From Branchiostoma floridae (lineage: Eukaryota; Chordata; Leptocardii; Amphioxiformes; Branchiostomatidae), in contig NC_049992.1 in assembly GCF_000003815.2 (NCBI RefSeq), positions 607,421 to 663,847 on the forward strand: a stretch of 56,427 bases of DNA, read 5' to 3'. The translations under genes and the position numbers were made by a program. Under the pieces are notes generated by a model. It was given only the letters and a program-made list of their open reading frames with translations, searched no databases and was not told the origin of the DNA. The number at the start of each line of letters is the position of its first letter. The first letter of the stretch is position 1. Below, in pieces: positions 1 through 8,427 of this stretch.

Positions 1-240
1 CACACACACATGCACACACACACACACACACACTCACACACACACACACTCACATGCACACATACACACACACACACACACACACTCACACTCACACACA
101 CACACACACACATAAACACACACACACACTCACTCACACTCACACACACACACACACATAAACACACACACACACACACTCACTCACACTCACACACACA
201 CACACACATAAACACACACACACACACACACACACAAACA
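1..240. repeat. (CA)n microsatellite, interrupted
   Basis: Almost pure CA dinucleotides broken by periodic CTCACTCA and ATAAACA interruptions that themselves recur about every 57-60 bp. The open frame through it (His-Thr repeats) is low complexity and not a gene. The array runs off the left edge, so its length is unknown. Confidence 0.97.
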
Positions 241-349
241 CTCCTTCTCTCTATCTCTGTGTGTATGTGTCTTTGTCTGGGCCTCTGCCTGCCTGTATAT
301 GATTGACATTACCCATTAGAAAGTCTGAGCTTGCGGATCCTGTTGAATG

Positions 350-593
350 GAACAGCCGGCACTCGCGGCAACCCTGTTCGACCAGCTCCCGGCATGTTCC
401 GGGAATCTGGGAACAGCCGACCAACGCGGCAATCCTGTTCGACCATCTCCCGGCATGTTCCGGGAATCTCGGAACAGCCGACCAACGCGGCAATCCTGTT
501 AGACCTTCTCCCGGCATGTTACGGGAATCAGGGAACAGCCGACCAACGCGGCAATCCTGTTCGACGAGCTTCCGGCATGTTACGGGAATCCGG
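350..593. repeat. 61-bp minisatellite, four copies
   Basis: Four units start with GAACAGCCG at 350, 411, 472 and 533, an exact 61-bp period. Each unit carries a short palindrome around CCCGGCATGTTCCGGGAA. Several frames stay open because the period is not a multiple of three; none resembles a protein. Confidence 0.95.
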
Positions 594-960
594 TCAGCTC
601 ATAAATCTGCCGTAGTACACCTTAGTGCCGTGACGTCGGTGACGCGACGTCAGACGTTACGCCCCGGCGCCGACGTCGTAAAGTTAACGTCGACGCTGGT
701 CGTCTGCCCCACTCCTGTGCGCACGTTCCCCCCGGCGACGTAAAAACGGTGTCTAGTCTTGTAGTTTATTACCGCTGAGTGAGAGTTGATAATGGTAACG
801 CCAACCCTCATGATTCCACAGGGCTTACTAAGCCTGCCACATTATGGACGACGTGTTATCTCTTGAAAGTCACCAACACCTGCTGGATGTCTGGAGTGTG
901 CATACCGTTGGGGATAACAGATGCTGTATTCGTAGATGTCTAGATCTTTAGATTCACAAT
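594..960. other. Spacer with a CpG-rich GACGTC cluster
   Basis: No gene is seen. The palindrome GACGTC occurs at 632, 646 and 672, with further ACGTC/GACGT words up to about 740, inside a CpG-rich stretch. This resembles CRE/ATF sites, but no gene start is recognised next to it. Confidence 0.5.
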
Positions 961-977
961 TTTTACTTCGCCACGTC

Positions 978-1092
978 TGTGTGTGTGTGTGTGTGTGCGT
1001 GTGTGTGTGTGCTTGTGTGTGTTCGTGTGTGTGTGCGATAGAGAGAGAGAAAGAGAGAGAGACAGAAAGAGAGACAGAAAGAGAGAGAACAG
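978..1092. repeat. (TG)n followed by (GA)n microsatellite
   Basis: TG dinucleotides (978-1034) pass directly into GAGAGA/GACAGAAA repeats (1040-1090). Low complexity only. Confidence 0.95.
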
Positions 1093-1258
1093 CATAACTC
1101 GAGAAGATGTGAATCAATATTTATGATATCTGGTAGGTTGGTAGGGTTTGCAAAATAGATAAAGAAATGACTTCATCCTGAGACTCCTGGCTTTCCTACG
1201 CACCACAACAAAACTTCCTATTTGGACAGAAAAAAAGTATGCCGGTCTTAGGGTACCC

Positions 1259-1374
1259 TAATCTCCAAGCAGATTCCTCCGTGGCAAGACAGTAACATAA
1301 GCTGGGGAAGGACTTTAGCCGGCAGAGGAGTAAAATTGGCGTGTCTTGTCACGGAGGAATCTGCTTGGAGATTA
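1259..1374. mobile_element. Hairpin MITE, TAATCTCC family, copy 1
   Basis: A 116-bp palindrome starts TAATCTCCAAGCAGATTCC and ends with its complement. It is flanked by a perfect 9-bp direct repeat AGGGTACCC (1250-1258 and 1375-1383). A 9-bp target duplication with these ends suggests a Mutator-like non-autonomous element; the superfamily is an inference. Related copies lie at 6770 and 7990. Confidence 0.88.
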
Positions 1375-1696
1375 AGGGTACCCGACGTTACCCGTTTCAC
1401 GACGCCATGACGCGAATCCGAAACTGTTTCCGGCACGAGTCATTGAGCGCGCTCCTGGGGTTGTCCTCACATGAAAGAACAGCCTTTTATCATCTTTAAG
1501 TCGCGTCTGGAGTTTCCCTGAGCAGGCTGCATGCTCGGTAATGTGTCGTGGCGCCGTCAGAACGAGCAGAGCTCGCGCAGACATCGGCAAATTGATTACC
1601 TGGAGATTTCATCGTCTGCTGGACTTGACGCGTCTGCGGGTGCCGTCTGGGTGTCTGGTGAGAAGGAGTGTGCGAAAGAAGGGGGGATTCAGCCTT

Positions 1697-1868
1697 GTCT
1701 CTACCAGGCTCCACAGGTCGCTGGAAAAGCAATACAAATTGGCCATTAAGACAGAAGACACGCCAGAGAAGTTAGGTGGCCGAGAAGTACAGTTTGATGG
1801 CGTGTTTTCTGTCTTATTTGGCCAATTTCTACTATTTTTTCAGCGACCTGGTGAGCCTGGTAGAGGCT
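1697..1868. mobile_element. Hairpin MITE, GTCTCTACCAG family
   Basis: Arms of about 70 bp (1697-1767 and 1798-1868) fold on each other: GTCTCTACCAGGCTCC pairs with GGAGCCTGGTAGAG-like sequence at the right end. The same outer ends and GGTCGCTGGAAAA motif recur in the element at 29658. No coding capacity. Confidence 0.8.
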
Positions 1869-2159
1869 AGATTAAGGAGCGCGCGGAGAAAGGGAGCGAT
1901 TCAGCCTAGTCTCCAGGCAGACGCTGCAGATGGATAAGAAAATAGAAGAATTTGGACAAATAGGGACAACTAAGTTACTACTGGCTTTTAGTCAGTCGTT
2001 TGCAGTCTATCCAGCTATACACCGGCCTGACAGTTCACCCCTGGGCCAATTAACTCCTACTAGCTATAGGCTTTTATTCAAAATTCCCCTATTACGATTC
2101 AGCGATGTGGGAGTCTGGTAGATTCTGCCTATAGGGCTGAGAGAAAATGATGGGTTTTT
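1869..2159. other. Spacer with MITE debris
   Basis: No gene is seen. GATTCAGCCTAGTCTCC near 1898 repeats the flank of the previous hairpin, and GAGTCTGGTAGATTC near 2110 matches the same end family, so this is probably a decayed second element. Confidence 0.4.
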
Positions 2160-2627
2160 GGTTAGGCCATGTTGATTTGATTACATGGATAGCATCCTTT
2201 TGGAACCCTAAAACTGATGCGAGCGTGCGAATAAAAACTTTAGCTAAAAAAGAGAGTTGCCATCATTATGAAATCTTGGTGGTCAGGAAGGGCAAATTCT
2301 TCATTTTTGTTTTTTACGTCTTTTTTCTTTGGCTTTGGATTGCAAACAATGTTGGAAAACAGGCACTTATAAATATTTCTATGTCATAGAATGCCAAACA
2401 AAGTCAATTCAATGATCAAAGAAGAAGACATGACAGAACAAAAATGAAGCATATGTGCTTACATCTGTGTGTTTATTTGTTTAACCTTCCTGACCACTTA
2501 TATTTCATACTGAAGGCAGCTTTTTTTCGTCAAACCCTTTTTTTTTTCATTCGCAAGCTCGCATCAGTTTTGGGGTTCCCAGACTGAGAGAATGCCATCC
2601 ATATCATGAAATCAACCTGGCCTTAGT
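2160..2627. mobile_element. Long hairpin element, about 470 bp
   Basis: The left arm (GGTTAGGCCATGTTGATTTG ... GGTCAGGAAGG, 2160-2290) is complementary to the right arm (CCTTCCTGACCACTTATA ... AACCTGGCCTTAG, 2484-2627). The loop between them is AT-rich. A one-armed relative lies at 53765-53938, which shares AACTGATGC and GTGGTCAGGAAGG. Confidence 0.8.
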
Positions 2628-2635
2628 GTGATATA

Positions 2636-2935
2636 TAAGTGTGATAGCGTTGTCGTCTGGCTGTCTGGCCCGGTTTGCTGCTTACATAACTCAGGCAGGC
2701 TAAAGTGAAAGCTTGCATGATAGCATGTTTGGAGGCACAAATCAAATATCACTTACGGCGATGAAGGTTAGACATCCAGGTAATAAGATACGCCAAATAG
2801 CAATTACTCAAGCAGCTGGACATGATTTTGGAAACGGACAGACGTTAATTCAGAAAACATCCGTTATTTTGGTCAGTGACACTAAAGCGATCTTGTTGAA
2901 GAGCAGGTTTTATATCATAATTATGAATTGATATG
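2636..2935 (+). repeat. Dispersed repeat R (GTTAGACATC), copy 1
   Basis: Contains GATGAAGGTTAGACATCC, CAATTACTCAAGCAGCTG and GAGCAGGTTTTATA in order. The same blocks recur at 20660-20830 and 38160-38260, and a fragment at 19500. No reading frame is shared between copies, so it is a non-coding interspersed repeat of unknown class. Confidence 0.7.
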
Positions 2936-3039
2936 TAAAGGAGATGAGCACAATTTTAGTAGCCCAATAGGAAACAAAGACAAGTTAAGACGAAGTTGAT
3001 AAATATCGCTTAGAGTTCACTTTCGACTTTCAATGTCGG

Positions 3040-3345
3040 AAAATATCAATTTATTGGCATAGAATATAGGAAACTTGGGGTCCCAAACCTAAACCACTTA
3101 CTCTCTGTCCCAAGAGCTGTCCAAAATCATGACCGTAGCAATTCCAGCACTCAAACCCAGGAGTTCCGCTGCAGTACCGTAGCAAGCTGCTAGGAGCCCC
3201 AAAACCTAATCGTTTCGAGGTCCCACTGAGACCTACCCTCATACCAAATATCAATACAATCCACCCAGGCCTTCGAGAGTTATGCTGGTCAACCACACAC
3301 GTACACACACACAACAGTACCGAAAACAACCGTCTAGCGAAGGTA
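3040..3345 (+). repeat. Dispersed repeat Q (CTGCAGTACCGTAG), copy 1
   Basis: Ordered blocks CTGCAGTACCGTAGCAAGC, GAGCCCCAAAACCTAATCG, GAGGTCCCACTGAGACC, a CCACCCAGG run and a terminal CA stretch. Partial copies lie at 29040-29225, 29960-30240 and 51575-51850. A piece of this repeat also forms half of the exon minisatellite unit at 51850-53340. Confidence 0.7.
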
Positions 3346-3645
3346 TAAAAGTCACAAATACTATTCTATAAGAATGCATATATGCAGCAAAGTTGCTGAG
3401 AAGGAAGCCTAGGCCTCCACACTGGTACAGAAGATTGTGTGTGATAAGGTAAAGTGTTGTCCCGCCTGGCTGTCTGCTCCGGTTTTTGCTGACCGAAGTT
3501 AGATCTGATGTATTTTGTCTGAGAGTAATAAGTTCGCACGCTCTGGCGTCGCACGGCTGAAGGTTCAACAAAGGTGGTACGGAAAGTGTTGCAGAATACA
3601 TCAAGTTGGCCAAAGGATGGTGGAGCTGGATGGGCGCTCGTTGGA

Positions 3646-3873
3646 TAGTTTCAAAGTTGGCTAAGGTTGTCTAATGCCTTGGAAGGGAGTTTGCCATGGA
3701 AGGGAGTTTGTCTAGAAAGGGAGTTTGCCGTGGATGGGAGTGTGCCTAGAAAGGAGTTTGCTGAGAAAGGGACGATTTGCCGTGGAAAGGAGTTTACCAT
3801 GGAAGGTGGTTTACCATGGAAGGGAGTTCGCCGTGGAAGGAGTTTCGCCCCGCCTTAGCCAACTTGGAAACTA
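3646..3873. repeat. GAAGGGAGTTTGCC minisatellite between inverted flanks
   Basis: About ten degenerate 17-20-bp units of the type GGAAGGGAGTTTGCCATGGA (3670-3850). They are bracketed by TAGTTTCAAAGTTGGCTAAGG and its near-perfect complement (3646-3666 and 3853-3873). This looks like an internal expansion within a small palindromic element. Confidence 0.75.
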
Positions 3874-3915
3874 GCCAAGCAGCTAAGAGCTACTATCACT
3901 GTATTAGGGCAGGTG

Positions 3916-4020
3916 GCAGCAACTCTGCCCCGGAGCGCTGCAGGCTCCCGATTCCGGCAAGTCCCGCCCGAGCCCCGGGCTACAGGCTCCTGATCCCGGC
4001 AGGTCCCGCCCGAGCCCGTA
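3916..4020. repeat. GC-rich direct duplication
   Basis: Two imperfect copies of GCAGGCTCCCGATTCCGGCA followed by GTCCCGCCCGAGCC. No gene. Confidence 0.6.
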
Positions 4021-4230
4021 GCTAGGTTCCCTTTGACGGAGTGATGGGATTACGCGAGTTCTCCACAACATGACCGAACAGAAGCGCTGGGGGCGCGCGT
4101 CGTGAGCTGTTTTTTATGTCGGGGTATGATAAATGAGTGTCTGCTCGCTGCTGTGCCCAAAACTTTAGCCTCCACCAGGCCTTCCTGTGCGGGGATCGTA
4201 GAAAAATATCATTCTCCCAATAGCAGCCTG

Positions 4231-5877
4231 TAGGGCTGGGTACCGGTGTGACAGGGATTTTGCCCCCCCCCCCCCCCGGCGATCTCGCCCTCGCCGGGGG
4301 GCGAGATCACTAGCGTTTTCGCCCCCCTTTAGCGTTTTCGCCCCCCCCCCCCCCAGAACATTACTAGTATTCCTCGGAGGGGTCTTAAGAGCAGCTGGTT
4401 ACTACATATTAGGTGCGCTACCTGGTATTATACTGCACCTGGGAGTAACATAGTTGGTGTGTTACCTTGTACCTATATGGCACCTTATTACCGTAAGATG
4501 TCATACCTTGTTCGGTGCAAACACTACATTGAAAGGACATTTTTTTTGCAGCTGACATGGCAGAGGTGGCATAGAAAACAATGCTATTGTGAACGTATAA
4601 ATCAACACCGTCTATGGCATGGAATACGTCAGCTACATGTTTTCAATTTGTCACAGTATTTTCTTTCTTGTGCAGAAAACATTTCCAAAGCACTAAGAAA
4701 AACACAATTGAATAATAGTTTCTCATTATAAACACTATCTACGCACAAGTTCATATACCTGTTGCTAAATGTTACAAAAAACTGGTAAAGTACCAGTCTT
4801 AAGAAACACGGGTAAAACACCAGTTCCTAAATACTAGAAAAACAGTCATATTGGAGGTGAAGATATCCATAGGGTAGGTGCATATAACGTACCAGTTTCT
4901 AAATACTAGAAAAACAGTCATATTGAAGGTGAAGATACCCCTTGGCAAGGTGCATACACCAAAATGTGCATTATTCTAATGAATACCTTATTTGCATAAT
5001 CAATAAAGACATGACATAGTTCTTTTGTGGTCAATTCATAATAGAGGCTTCATATTGGAGATATATAGGTTGCTTGAGGACAGGTGAATACAATGAAATA
5101 TATCTCATGTCGAGACTCAGGTACATGCAATAAAGGGAATACAAGGGACCCAACCCTCCTTGTCTGAAACAAGTTCAACTATCTTATTGCCATGTACTTA
5201 CGTTAATATTGATACTATGGATGGAGTTATGTATCAAACTCGTGTACTTATATCATTCTGAAACTGCATTGTGTGATTTATACGAATCAACTTCTAAAAT
5301 ATCATGTAAACCCGTTTTTTTTTTTTTGGGGGGGGGGGGCGAAATCGCTAAAGGGGGGCGAGGTAGGGGGGCGAGATCACTAGCCGGGGAGGGCGAGATC
5401 GCTAGTGATTTCGCCCCGGGGGGGCGAGAGCACGGGGGGGCGAAAACGCTGTCACACCGGTACAGAAAATTCAGGTCCAGGTCCGGTTCAGGTCCAAAGG
5501 ATCAGGTCCAGGTCCGGACCTGAACCTGGACCTGATGCAGTATGACTCATACCAATGGTCCATTTCACTACAAAGAGATCTCTTTGGAGGAGTATTAGAC
5601 TTACACTGGCGTTTTAAAATCCTTCAACGCTAACTGCACCTGTACGATTGGCTGTAAAACTTGGTAGAAATTCCTATAAACTCTACTCTACTTCACTCTT
5701 GTTATTTTCTTCCATCTGCAAGCGCCAAAACGTGTGAATGCCTGATAAAATAATCTGTTGATTTTCTAATCGGTCCAACATCCGGTCCACCCAATTTTTT
5801 CAGGTCCGGTTTTTCTGGACCGGTCCAATAAGAAAAACCGTTTTTGTACCGGTACGCTGTACCGATACCCAGCCCTA
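4231..5877. mobile_element. Outer hAT-like MITE, split by a second element
   Basis: Ends are TAGGGCTGGGTACC and GATACCCAGCCCTA, flanked by an 8-bp duplication GCAGCCTG/ACAGCCTG (4223-4230, 5878-5885, one mismatch). Eight-bp duplications and TAGGGCTGGG ends fit hAT-type elements. After removing the insertion at 4248-5455, about 440 bp remain, rich in AGGTCC/GGACCT words. A related fragment lies at 25895-25980. Confidence 0.8.
4248..5455. mobile_element. Inner 1.2-kb DNA element with poly-C/poly-G ends
   Basis: Inverted ends are GTGACAGGGATTTTGCCCCC and its counterpart GTGACAGCGTTTTCGCCCC on the other strand. Subterminal GGGCGAGATC/GATCTCGCCC words with long C or G runs occur at both ends. It is flanked by a direct ACCGGT (4242-4247 and 5456-5461), itself a palindrome. 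The interior is AT-rich with two direct copies of CAGTTTCTAAATACTAGAAA near 4822 and 4890. No transposase is visible, so it is non-autonomous. Confidence 0.82.
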
Positions 5878-5929
5878 ACAGCCTGCGTAGTCAGTCTGGT
5901 AGAGACAGCGTGACAGCGTGAGCGGGCTT

Positions 5930-6000
5930 TCTCATTTTCCTGTTTCTGTCGGGGTGTGATAACGGAGAGTCTGGCCACTACAGCGCCCAAAACTTGCTAC
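5930..6000. repeat. Second copy of a repeat left of the nested element
   Basis: CTGTCGGGGTGTGATAACG and CAGCGCCCAAAACTT match GTCGGGGTATGATAAATG and TGTGCCCAAAACTT at 4117-4165. The two copies lie in the same orientation on either side of the nested transposon, so the composite may itself sit inside an older duplicated element. Confidence 0.55.
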
Positions 6001-6120
6001 ACCAAACCTTCATCTACAAGCACACGTTTGAAAAGATTCCCAAAAGAGTGTGACTGAGTGGATACTGTTCAGTACAAACCCAGTGTTCTGTGTAATTTTT
6101 ATGCAACAGTGTGCTTAAAG

Positions 6121-6720
6121 GTTATTTTTTTATTTTATTCGCATTCGTTTTTCGAGCATTGGACAAGAAGCTCGCAAAGAGCTTATGGAGGTCTTCTGCT
6201 CTAACAATGCACATACAATGACACACAAAAGTAACAAAATTGAGATTATAACGAAACGTATAACTTAAGATGACATGAACATAAACGTCATTTTGCAACA
6301 TAAGAATAACATAAATACTAACAACAAAAACGGGCTAAAGCGCATACAAGGCTGGCATTACCAATCAATTTCAAATCAGATTAAGTAAATCTTCCGGTCA
6401 TTTTGATGAAATTGAAAACATAGTCAAAGATGTTACAATTTATCGAGTGTGGAAGGAAAGGGCTGCCCATAGTGAGAAGGGTGCATAAAGTATTGTCAGA
6501 TGAGTTAAGGGGGTCAGGCGAGAGTAATTCTTCTAGGTTTAAACGGGATATGGAGTGCAACATATGAATCCTTTCGCTATTGTATAGTTCGCAGTGCAAC
6601 AAGTAGTGCTCAGTTGTCTCGTTTGAATTCCCACATTCACAAGTAGGGCTAGTTATACAATGGTGTTTGAATAGGTGTGAGTTAAGCTGGCTGAAGTCGA
6701 GTCTGAGTCTAGTCAAGGTG
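6121..6720 (-). mobile_element. LINE 3' fragment, reverse transcriptase C-terminus
   Basis: An open frame at 6381-6716 ends with a zinc-knuckle signature (CECGN ... EHYLLHC), preceded by TRLRLDFSQLNSHLF. This is the pattern at the C-terminal end of many non-LTR retrotransposon polymerases. It is 5'-truncated with no polymerase core. The 3' tail region runs left to about 6121. A dead fragment. Confidence 0.75.
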
Positions 6721-6769
6721 TTCCGTATATGTCAATCGTATGGCTTTCCGCCCAAATCCCACATCTAGG

Positions 6770-6943
6770 TAATCTCCAAGCAGATCCTACGGTAGTATAA
6801 GATGGTATCAAAAGCTGGCAGAGGAGTGAAGCCGGCATAGGAGTGTGTTTCGCTACCGGGGCAAATTTACACCTCTTGGCTGACTTCACTCCTTGGCCAG
6901 TTTGGTACTATCTTATGCCATCGTAGGATCTGCTTGGAGATTA
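6770..6943. mobile_element. Hairpin MITE, TAATCTCC family, copy 2
   Basis: The palindrome starts TAATCTCCAAGCAGATCC and ends in its complement. It is flanked by CATCTAGG/CATCCAGG (6762-6769, 6944-6951), an 8-bp duplication with one mismatch. Long arms share AGTATAAGATGGTATCAAA with copy 3. Confidence 0.88.
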
Positions 6944-7424
6944 CATCCAGGACGTTTAATTACTAATAAGATCTCTGGGAGCAACAGTTGGAACACGAAG
7001 CCCCATATAGCCACAGTACAGATGGCAAATTATCATATACACCCAACGTCACACACGCACCACGGGACTTTGAGATAACTTTATTAATATTTCTGACAGA
7101 AAAGTTGCCCCTGGCGCCATATCAAAAATGTTAGCGACGTGAGGGTAGCATTTTCCCCGAAACCCCGCCGGCCTAGGGCTGTTGGAATAGTATAACTACG
7201 TCCCTAAGGAAAAAGAACGAGTGAAAATCATTGGTTGGGTTGTCGCCTGTAGGTCCAATTAGAGGGAACTGCCATACCCGCTCGGGCACGGTGGGACGGT
7301 AACATTCGTAATTTCGGATGGTCACGTGAAGCCGGCGGCACCTTAACCAGTGTTAACCGTGTGCGCGGAAGCTGTTTTATTAGCTAGGTACTTTGGGTAA
7401 CGTTAAATAGATGAAGGTTCAAAC

Positions 7425-7500
7425 TCTTCTTCTGGATAATATCAAAATTTTATTCAGACGTTTCGGAAGACATCCATCTTCCTTCCTCAGTGACAAGAAA
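7425..7500 (-). mobile_element. Retroelement tail with hammerhead-like core
   Basis: On the minus strand the order is CACTGAGGA, a GGAAGA ... TCTTCC stem, then GAAACGTCTGAATAAA. This CTGANGA-stem-GAAAC layout is common at 3' ends of Penelope-type and similar retroelements in marine animals. I cannot pair a convincing stem III, so catalytic function is not claimed. Confidence 0.45.
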
Positions 7501-7989
7501 ATGAAGACAAACAATTTCATGGAACAAAGAATAATTCTATGTTCTAAATAAACAAAAAAGGTAACGGCTAAGGTATTCTAAAATAAACAACACAGGTAAC
7601 TATTGAGATGTTCTAAACAAAGTTCTAAATAAACAAAAGGTAACGTTATTTTAAAAATCATATTTCCGTCCGTCATAGATTTTTTTTCGATCTGTATATT
7701 AACTTGGTCAGTGTGTTGCCATTTCGACATAATAGAGTGATTGAATGTGAGGTGGGATACTGTCAGGATGGGAAGGTTACTAGTAGCTAGGCATGGGTCG
7801 CATATGCAGAAAAATGCATAAAGTTGATAGACAGAATTAGAGGGAAATTCACAATGGCGAATTCACAGTCTTGTTCTGATAAAGTCTTGTATAGAGTACG
7901 TATATGGTAACAGTTGAATAGCTACACCCATTTATGTTTCCAGGGGGGGGGGGATAAAAACGCAAATCACTAAGTGAGAGGTACGATGT
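7501..7989. other. Repeat-derived spacer
   Basis: Contains three loose direct copies of TTCTAAATAAACAAAAGGTAACG-like sequence (7530-7650) and a G run at 7943. No gene is seen. Confidence 0.4.
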
Positions 7990-8173
7990 TAATCTCCAAG
8001 CAGATCCTACAATCATGAATGACATAAGATAGTACCAAACTGGCCAAGGAGTGTAGTCAGCCATTGAAGAAGCGTACATTTGCCATGTAGGGAAACACAC
8101 TTCTAAGCCAGCTTGACTCCTTTGACAGTTTTTGATACTATCTTATGCTACCGTAGGATCTGCTTGGAGATTA
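7990..8173. mobile_element. Hairpin MITE, TAATCTCC family, copy 3
   Basis: 184-bp palindrome with ends TAATCTCCAAGCAGATCC. It is flanked by a perfect 9-bp duplication GTACGATGT (7981-7989 and 8174-8182). A solitary matching end, ATCTGCTTGGAGATCA, lies just outside at 8206-8221. The pair sits immediately upstream of the FAAP20 start codon. Confidence 0.92.
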
Positions 8174-8221
8174 GTACGATGTAAAAACGCCGAGCTTCAC
8201 CTTACATCTGCTTGGAGATCA

Positions 8222-8263
8222 GGACATGCGCAGTCGGTCTGTATTTAAAACATGGCGGCAAAT
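8222..8263 (+). promoter_or_regulatory. FAAP20 core promoter and TISU-like start
   Basis: CATGCGCAG at 8225-8233 resembles an NRF1 half site. The start codon is embedded in AAACATGGCGGC, which fits the YY1/TISU start element of genes with very short 5' leaders apart from the first base (A where C or G is usual). Reading the leader as short is an inference; no transcript evidence is available. Confidence 0.5.
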
Positions 8264-8427
8264 CGGAAAAGTAAACTGAGCACGAAGAGAAAAAGGGGCG
8301 AAAACAGCCCGAGTTTGGGGAGCCTGGCGGTCAGAGCTAAGGACAGGGAGGCGGGAGGGTCTGTAGAATGTGAGAAAGATAGAAAACTCGCCCAAACTGC
8401 GGTGAAAACTGGGGAACTCGTGGAAAG
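8252..8427 (+). CDS. FAAP20: FAAP20 exon 1
   Basis: Encodes residues 1-58 plus two bases of codon 59 (MAANRKSKLSTKRKRGEN...), a basic, probably disordered N-terminus that could serve as a nuclear signal (KRKR). The donor is AAAG|GTAACG. The ATG is the first in frame after stops upstream. Confidence 0.8.

Noticed and set aside
10-306. 98-residue His-Thr frame
   Set aside because: A translation of the CA microsatellite; low complexity, no start context or conservation.
3667-3858. Possible CRISPR-like direct repeats
   Set aside because: Units are adjacent and degenerate without unique spacers, in a eukaryotic genome.
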